A DNA stretch of 18,338 nt from Enterobacteriaceae bacterium UBA3516 (GTDB taxonomy: Bacteria > Pseudomonadota > Gammaproteobacteria > Enterobacterales > Enterobacteriaceae): assembly GCA_002377245.1 (NCBI GenBank), contig DFPL01000155.1:1-18338 (forward strand), in the 5' to 3' direction. The first letter of the stretch is position 1, and the number at the start of each line of letters is the position of its first letter. Shown piece by piece: positions 13,482-18,338 of the stretch. Position numbers and translations under genes: made by a program. Below the pieces are notes generated by a model. It was given only the letters and a program-made list of their open reading frames with translations, was not told where the DNA came from and did no database searches.

Positions 13482-16057
13482 GTGAAACCCGAACAACGTG
13501 TCCTTACTGCGGCGTAGGCTGCGGTGTGCTGGTCAAGGTCAGCGACACGGGCGTCAGCGTGACAGGCGACGCACAGCATCCGGCTAACGCCGGGCGATTG
13601 TGTGTGAAAGGTGCCGCACTCGGTGAAACCACCGCTCTCCACGACCGGCTGCTGTGGCCGGAACTCGACAACCAGCGCGTAAACTGGGAGACCGCACTGG
13701 CAGCGGCTGGGGACAGATTGCAGGCGATAATCCAGCAATATGGCCCGCAAGCGGTGGCATTCTATGCCTCCGGTCAACTGTTGACCGAGGACTACTATGC
13801 CGCCAACAAATTGATGAAAGGCTTTATTGGCGCGGCGAACATCGATACCAATTCCCGCCTGTGCATGTCGTCTGCGGTGACAGGCTACAAGCGGGCCTTC
13901 GGGGAAGATGTGGTGCCCTGCAGTTACAAGGATGTGGAAAACACGGATCTGCTGATTCTGGTGGGATCGAATGCGGCCTGGACCCATCCGGTGCTGTATC
14001 AACGTATCGTGCAGGCGAAGCAGCAAAATCCGGCTATGAAGGTGGTGGTTATCGATCCGCGGCTCACCGCTACCTGCGACATTGCCGACCTTCACCTGCC
14101 GCTTGCGCCGGGCAGCGATGCGGGTCTGTTTGTCGGCTTACTGAACACCATTGCGGCCGGGAAAGGGTTCAGAGACGATTTTGATGATGCCCGTGCGGCA
14201 CTGGACGTAGCCCGCGCGTGGACGGTTGAAAAAGTGGCAGCGTTCTGCGACCTGCCGCCTGAGAGCGTGAGCGCGTTTTTCGATCTCTTCCTGACTGCGC
14301 CGCGCGCCATCACGCTCTATACCATGGGCATTAATCAGTCCGCCAGCGGCAGTGATAAATGCAACGCCATCATTAACGTCCACCTGGCCAGCGGCAAGTT
14401 TGCCCGTGCCGGTTGCGGCCCGTTTTCCTTAACCGGTCAACCTAATGCGATGGGGGGGCGTGAAGTCGGCGGGCTGGCGAACCAACTGGCGGCGCACATG
14501 AATTTTGAACCGGCTGACCTGGCACGTCTGGCGCGCTTCTGGGGCACGGAACGGCTGGCGCAAACGCCGGGGCTGATGGCAGTGGATCTGTTTGACGCTA
14601 TCGGGCGTGGTGAGGTGAAGGCGGTCTGGATAATGGGCACCAATCCGGCGGTCTCTTTACCCGACAGCCATGCGGTTTGTGCGGCGCTGGCCGCCTGCCC
14701 GCTGGTGATCGTATCAGAAGTGGTGCAGCAGACCGACACCAGCCGCTATGCCCACATCCGCTTTCCGGCGCTGGCCTGGGGCGAAAAAAATGGCACTGTA
14801 ACCAACTCTGAACGGCGTATTTCCCGCCAGCGTGCCTTTTTACCCGCGCCGGGCGAGGCGAAGGCAGACTGGTGGATCATCGCACGCGTGGCGGCACAAT
14901 TAGGTTACGGTGAGGCGTTTGGCTGGACGCATCCCCACGAGGTGTTTTCAGAGCATGCTGCGCTGTCGGGTTATGAGAACCACGGAACGCGCGCGTTTGA
15001 TATCAGCCCTCTGGCGACGCTCAGCCGTGAGCAGTGGAATGCCCTTATGCCGGTACAGTGGCCGATGGGCGAACTGAATGTGGTCAAAGGCTGGAGGCCC
15101 TCGGGCAAGCTGCGGATGGTCCCGGTGGAGCCTGTCTCAACCCATGCGCAGGTGAATGCGCTCTACCCCTTGCTGCTCAACACCGGGCGTATTCGCGACC
15201 AGTGGCACACCATGACCCGCACGGGGCATGTGGAAAAACTGATGCAGCATATCGCTGAGCCCTTTGTCGACATCGCACCGGAAGACGCGCAGCGCTTTAC
15301 CCTGACTGAGGGTGGACTGGCCCGTGTCAGCTCGCCGCGTGGCGTGATGGTGGCGCGGGTGAGGGTACAAACGGGGCAGCGTCCTGGCGTATTATTTTCG
15401 CCGATGCACTGGAACGACTGTTTTGCCCGCCAGAGTAAGGTCAACGCCCTGGTGGACAGCCTCTGCTGCCCCCATTCCGGGCAGCCTGAAAGTAAGCAAA
15501 CGGCGGTACGCATCGCCGCCTGGCACCCTGCCTGGCAGGGCGAACTTTACAGCCGAGAGGTGATGGCACCGCCTGCCGCTTTTCATTGGGCGCGAAAGGC
15601 GGCCAGTGAGTTAACCCACCTGACCCTCGCCGGGGAGAGCGATATCGCGCCCTGGCTTGAGGAACAGTGCCGCCTGCGTGGCTGGCAGATGCAACAGTTA
15701 CGGGCGGGAACGATCTTTACCCTGCTGGCCTGGCAGGGTGACACGTTGATGCTGGGATTCTGGGGCAGTGCAAATCTGCCTGCGATATCGCATCAGACGG
15801 TCGCCGCCGCATTCGCCCGCCCGCCGCAAAGCGCGCAGCTGCGCCATGCGCTACTGGCAGGCAAAGCCGCAACCGAGGTGCCGGCACCCGGGCGTACTAT
15901 CTGTAGCTGTTACAACGTGGGAGAAAACGCGATTCGTGCGGCGATTGCTGATGGATGTGGATGTACCGCAACGCTTGGGAAAAGGCTGCGCTGCGGCACT
16001 AACTGCGGTTCCTGTCTGCCCGAACTGAAAGCGCTATTGACCGAAACGGCCAATTAA
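13478..16057 (+). CDS. nasA: NasA, assimilatory nitrate reductase catalytic subunit
   Basis: An 859-residue cytoplasmic molybdoenzyme that reduces nitrate to nitrite. The N-terminal [4Fe-4S] ligands are C8, C11, C15 and C42 (CPYCGVGC, then GRLCVKG). The probable molybdenum ligand is C129 in NSRLCMSSAVTGYKR. The molybdopterin oxidoreductase and dinucleotide-binding domains follow, with segments such as GQPNAMGGREVGGLANQL and, later, LLLNTGRIRDQWHTMTRTG. The last 55 residues form a BFD-like [2Fe-2S] domain (C809, C811, C843, C846), with the same cysteine spacing as the domain in NasB. The K. oxytoca protein has about 866 residues. Its ATG overlaps the nasB end by four bases, with GGAGG four bases upstream, indicating coupled translation. 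The end overlaps the minus-strand YbcL-like gene by 24 bases. Confidence 0.95.
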   Translation: MSETRTTCPYCGVGCGVLVKVSDTGVSVTGDAQHPANAGRLCVKGAALGETTALHDRLLWPELDNQRVNWETALAAAGDRLQAIIQQYGPQAVAFYASGQLLTEDYYAANKLMKGFIGAANIDTNSRLCMSSAVTGYKRAFGEDVVPCSYKDVENTDLLILVGSNAAWTHPVLYQRIVQAKQQNPAMKVVVIDPRLTATCDIADLHLPLAPGSDAGLFVGLLNTIAAGKGFRDDFDDARAALDVARAWTVEKVAAFCDLPPESVSAFFDLFLTAPRAITLYTMGINQSASGSDKCNAIINVHLASGKFARAGCGPFSLTGQPNAMGGREVGGLANQLAAHMNFEPADLARLARFWGTERLAQTPGLMAVDLFDAIGRGEVKAVWIMGTNPAVSLPDSHAVCAALAACPLVIVSEVVQQTDTSRYAHIRFPALAWGEKNGTVTNSERRISRQRAFLPAPGEAKADWWIIARVAAQLGYGEAFGWTHPHEVFSEHAALSGYENHGTRAFDISPLATLSREQWNALMPVQWPMGELNVVKGWRPSGKLRMVPVEPVSTHAQVNALYPLLLNTGRIRDQWHTMTRTGHVEKLMQHIAEPFVDIAPEDAQRFTLTEGGLARVSSPRGVMVARVRVQTGQRPGVLFSPMHWNDCFARQSKVNALVDSLCCPHSGQPESKQTAVRIAAWHPAWQGELYSREVMAPPAAFHWARKAASELTHLTLAGESDIAPWLEEQCRLRGWQMQQLRAGTIFTLLAWQGDTLMLGFWGSANLPAISHQTVAAAFARPPQSAQLRHALLAGKAATEVPAPGRTICSCYNVGENAIRAAIADGCGCTATLGKRLRCGTNCGSCLPELKALLTETAN

Positions 16058-16585
16058 GCCCGCTGCTGCAAGGGTATGGCCTTTCAGGCGCTCAAACAGT
16101 TGCTCCCGGGTTAAGCCCTCTGGTAAATCCGGGCTGAGGCTGGTGGCAATCAATGTAAAGGTATAATGGTGCGCGCCGCTGCCCGGTGGCGGGCAGGGGC
16201 CATGCCAGCGAAAATTGCCGGGGGTATTTTTGCCCCCGGTGAAATTTTTCCCGTCGCGTAAATCGTTTTCACCAAAGCCCGTTGTCGCCTGAGGAATGTT
16301 ATAGGCCACCAGATGCGTTACGCCGAGTCCGGTCGCGCCTTCGGGATCGTGAACGATCAGCGCGAAGCTTTTTGCCTCTGAGGGTGGGTTGTTCCATACC
16401 AGCGCTGGTGAAATATTTTCACCTGTACAGTTAGGGTTGTTTTTGGCGTTGCCGGCATACTTTTTCTCCATTAACCCGTTGTCACCAAAGGCAGGGGATT
16501 GTAACTGGAAGGTGGTATTCGCGCTGGCGCTCGCACCGTACGCCATAAGGGCACTGCATAACGCCCACTTCAGTGACTGCTTCAT
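16034..16585 (-). CDS. YbcL-like secreted PEBP (Raf kinase inhibitor-like) protein
   Basis: A 183-residue protein of the YbhB/YbcL family of phosphatidylethanolamine-binding-like proteins. A Sec signal peptide covers about residues 1-22 (MKQSLKWALCSALMAYGASA, cleavage probably after SASA), so it should be periplasmic. PEBP pocket elements are FALIVHDPEG (74-83), VTHLVAYNIP (89-98) and FRWHGPCPPPGSGAHHYTF (125-143). C53 and C131 in the mature part may form a disulfide. It has the length and signal of YbcL rather than cytosolic YbhB. YbcL of uropathogenic E. coli is reported to dampen neutrophil migration; the role here is unknown. GAGG 7 bases before the ATG supports the start. It is convergent with nasA (24-base overlap) and divergent from ychO. 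It appears unrelated to nitrate use. Confidence 0.9.
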   Translation of the reverse strand: MKQSLKWALCSALMAYGASASANTTFQLQSPAFGDNGLMEKKYAGNAKNNPNCTGENISPALVWNNPPSEAKSFALIVHDPEGATGLGVTHLVAYNIPQATTGFGENDLRDGKNFTGGKNTPGNFRWHGPCPPPGSGAHHYTFTLIATSLSPDLPEGLTREQLFERLKGHTLAAAGLIGRFGQ

Positions 16586-16639
16586 CCGGCATCCTCAAAG
16601 GTTTTGATAGTTTAACTGTAGTCTTAACGAGGCGGGAGG

Positions 16640-16668
16640 CTTAAGGATTTTCCTGAAATTTTCCTGAA
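16640..16668 (+). repeat. Direct repeats in the spacer between the YbcL-like gene and ychO
   Basis: ATTTTCCTGAA occurs twice in tandem (16647-16657 and 16658-16668), an exact 11-base period, with CTTAAG just upstream (16640-16645). An 11-base period of half-sites with a CTTAAG/CCTGAA flavour resembles binding sites of OmpR/PmrA-type response regulators. It lies midway between the two divergent start codons. No factor is known. Confidence 0.5.
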
Positions 16669-16733
16669 GGCTGAAATTGTTGATGTAAAACGCTACCCTG
16701 TGAACTGGCAATCAGTGGCGACGCCCGGAGTAT

Positions 16734-18149
16734 GTGTTCATTACAGTGATACGTTGGTTTTCCTCATCTTTTATTCTTCTGTCATTTGTCTTGCCGCTGG
16801 CAGGACATGCTGTCAGCGCCCCGCAGACCTATACCCAGAAAGCGCAGAATCCGTTCGATAATAATGGCGATAATCTGCCCGATCTTGGCATGGCCCCGGA
16901 AAGCCAGGCCGGGGCAAAGCATCTTGCTGAAATGGCCAAAGCTTTTGGTGAAGCGAGCATGACGGATAACGGCCTTACTACCGGCGAACAGGCGCGGTTA
17001 TTCGCGCTGGGCCAGGCGCGGGATGTACTCAGCGATGAAGTGAATCAACAGGTCGAAACGCTGCTCTCTCCCTGGGGCAAGGCGACCGTAGATTTTAAAG
17101 TGGATGACGACGGTGGTTTCACCGGCAGTCATGGTGACTGGTTTGTTCCGTTGCAGGATACCAATCGCTACCTGAGCTGGAGCCAGCTTGGTTTAACGCA
17201 ACAGGACGCCGGGCTGGTGGGTAACGTTGGTCTGGGGCAGCGCTGGAACGCCGGAAACTGGCGCATTGGTTACAACACCTTTTACGACAATCTGATTGAT
17301 GAAAATATCGCCCGCACCGGGCTGGGTGCGGAAGTATGGGGCGAGTCGTTACAATTTTCTGCTAACTATTATGAGCCACTCAGCAGTTGGGATTATCGTA
17401 CCGCCACGCAGCAACAGCGTATGGCGCGGGGCTACGATATCACCGCCCAGGCTAACCTGCCGTTCTGGCAAAAGCTCAATACCAGTCTGAGCGTTGAGCA
17501 GTACTTTGGTGATAACGTTGACCTCTTTGATACCGGCACCGGCTACCATAATCCGGTTGCGGTCAAAGTGGGAGTGAGTTATACCCCGGTGCCGTTGGTG
17601 ACGGTGACGGCGCACCACAAACAAGGAGAGAGTGGCGTCAGTCAGAACGATTTGGGTCTGAAGCTGAACTACCAGTTCGGCGTGCCGTTATGGAAACAAT
17701 TGTCGGCGGGAGAGCTTACCCAAAGCGGCACGCTGCGCGGTAGTCGTTACGACACACCGGTGCGTAATACCGCACCGGTATTTGAGTATCGTCAGCGCAA
17801 AACCCTTTCCGTGTACCTCGCGACTCCGCCATGGGATTTACAACCTGGCGAAACCGTTGCCCTTAAGCTGCAAATTAACAGTACGCATGGCCTGCGCGAA
17901 CTCAACTGGCAGGGGGATACACAAGCGTTAAGCCTGACGCCGCCTGCCGATTCTCGCAGTGATGACGGCTGGACGATTATCATGCCGCGCTGGGACAGCA
18001 GTGAGGGAGCGCCGAATCAGTGGCGGTTGTCAGTGATTGCGGAAGATGAGAAAGGCCAGCGCGTGGCATCCAATGAAATTGTCCTGGCGCTGACGCCGCC
18101 GATTACTTCGCCGTTGGATATTACGCCCCCCGCGCTTTCACCGTGGTAA
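16734..18149 (+). CDS. ychO: YchO, intimin-like inverse autotransporter outer-membrane protein
   Basis: A 471-residue outer-membrane protein of the invasin/intimin inverse autotransporter family, as E. coli YchO (formerly YchP). A signal peptide covers about residues 1-26 (hydrophobic core LLSFVLPLAGHA). A conserved lead-in follows (QNPFDNNGDNLPDLGMAPES). The beta-barrel domain occupies about 100-335, with typical strands such as GDWFVPLQDTNRYLSWSQLG and WRIGYNTFYDN. A compact Ig-like C-terminal domain (about 350-455) is followed by a proline-rich tail. It has no long repeat passenger. The start is GTG at 16734. GGAG lies only 3 bases away, so the exact start is uncertain. In E. coli the gene sits between ychN and narL; here the nas block and the YbcL-like gene intervene. 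Confidence 0.9.
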   Translation: MFITVIRWFSSSFILLSFVLPLAGHAVSAPQTYTQKAQNPFDNNGDNLPDLGMAPESQAGAKHLAEMAKAFGEASMTDNGLTTGEQARLFALGQARDVLSDEVNQQVETLLSPWGKATVDFKVDDDGGFTGSHGDWFVPLQDTNRYLSWSQLGLTQQDAGLVGNVGLGQRWNAGNWRIGYNTFYDNLIDENIARTGLGAEVWGESLQFSANYYEPLSSWDYRTATQQQRMARGYDITAQANLPFWQKLNTSLSVEQYFGDNVDLFDTGTGYHNPVAVKVGVSYTPVPLVTVTAHHKQGESGVSQNDLGLKLNYQFGVPLWKQLSAGELTQSGTLRGSRYDTPVRNTAPVFEYRQRKTLSVYLATPPWDLQPGETVALKLQINSTHGLRELNWQGDTQALSLTPPADSRSDDGWTIIMPRWDSSEGAPNQWRLSVIAEDEKGQRVASNEIVLALTPPITSPLDITPPALSPW

Positions 18150-18150
18150 A

Positions 18151-18175
18151 GGGGGAAGGGTGGATCGCTTTCCCC
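18151..18175 (+). terminator. Hairpin just after ychO
   Basis: GGGGGAAG (18151-18158) pairs with CTTTCCCC (18168-18175), one G-U pair included, around a 9-base loop, starting one base after the ychO stop codon. The following bases are C-rich rather than a T-run, so it may be a weak or Rho-assisted terminator, or part of an intergenic repeat. Confidence 0.45.
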
Positions 18176-18306
18176 TCGCCCCGTGGGAGAAGAATCCCCA
18201 GTAATATTACCTTTTGCAGCGATTATCCTGCGCAATGAGAACACAACAGTCACCGCGATGACAGGGTCCGGCTGAAAATCGACGAAGCGTATCCGTACGG
18301 CCGGCG

Positions 18307-18328
18307 CGACGCGCAGGGATGCGCGGCG
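18307..18328. repeat. GC-rich hairpin of a probable intergenic repeat at the right edge
   Basis: CGACGCGC (18307-18314) pairs with GCGCGGCG (18321-18328) at seven of eight positions, with loop AGGGAT. The surrounding 18230-18338 stretch has no convincing coding frame and looks like a dispersed, structured intergenic element cut by the window end. I cannot name the family. Confidence 0.4.
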
Positions 18329-18338
18329 AGGGCGACTT

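Noticed and set aside
1..18338. CRISPR array, tRNA, rRNA, insertion sequence or prophage
   Set aside because: I saw no regularly spaced repeats, cloverleaf, transposase motif or phage gene while reading both strands.

Overview
The window comes from a motile member of the Enterobacteriaceae related to Klebsiella, Enterobacter or Kosakonia. The flanking genes (chaA, chaB, chaC, ychN, ychO) match the Escherichia coli neighbourhood next to the nar nitrate-respiration locus. A complete Klebsiella-type assimilatory nitrate operon (nas) sits between them. A chemoreceptor gene with a flagellar-type (FliA-like) promoter suggests motility, which argues against ordinary Klebsiella pneumoniae. The species cannot be fixed from the sequence alone.

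Layout. Positions 1-903 (minus strand) hold the first 301 codons of chaA, a Ca2+/Na+/K+:H+ antiporter, running off the left edge. chaB and chaC are divergent from it on the plus strand. Next come three minus-strand genes: a small DUF1883-like gene (2286-2531) behind CRP-like and FNR-like sites, a dCACHE chemoreceptor (2744-4528) behind a FliA-like promoter, and ychN (4636-4989). From 5057 the nas block runs on the plus strand: nasR, then a sigma54 promoter with two NtrC-like sites, an ANTAR-type attenuator leader, and nasF-nasE-nasD-nas(C-B)-nasA to 16057. A secreted YbcL-like PEBP gene (16034-16585, minus) overlaps nasA tail to tail. ychO (16734-18149) is divergent from it, and the window ends in a hairpin-rich spacer.

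How the nas genes work together. NasF (Tat-exported binding protein), NasE (permease) and NasD (ATPase) import nitrate and nitrite. NasA, a molybdopterin enzyme, reduces nitrate to nitrite with electrons from the NasC flavoprotein. NasB, a siroheme enzyme, reduces nitrite to ammonium. Nitrogen limitation would act through NtrC and sigma54. Nitrate or nitrite would act through NasR, whose ANTAR domain is predicted to bind the leader RNA and release a terminator. All these control elements can be read in positions 6235-6449.

Most notable points. NasC and NasB form one 1355-residue open frame, with a ribosome site and ATG at the ancestral junction, so a nested NasB may also be made. The nasF leader fits the two-hexaloop ANTAR RNA model closely. 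The chemoreceptor carries a complete amino-acid-binding dCACHE signature. I found no CRISPR array, tRNA, rRNA, insertion sequence or phage gene, and no wholly unknown multigene system.
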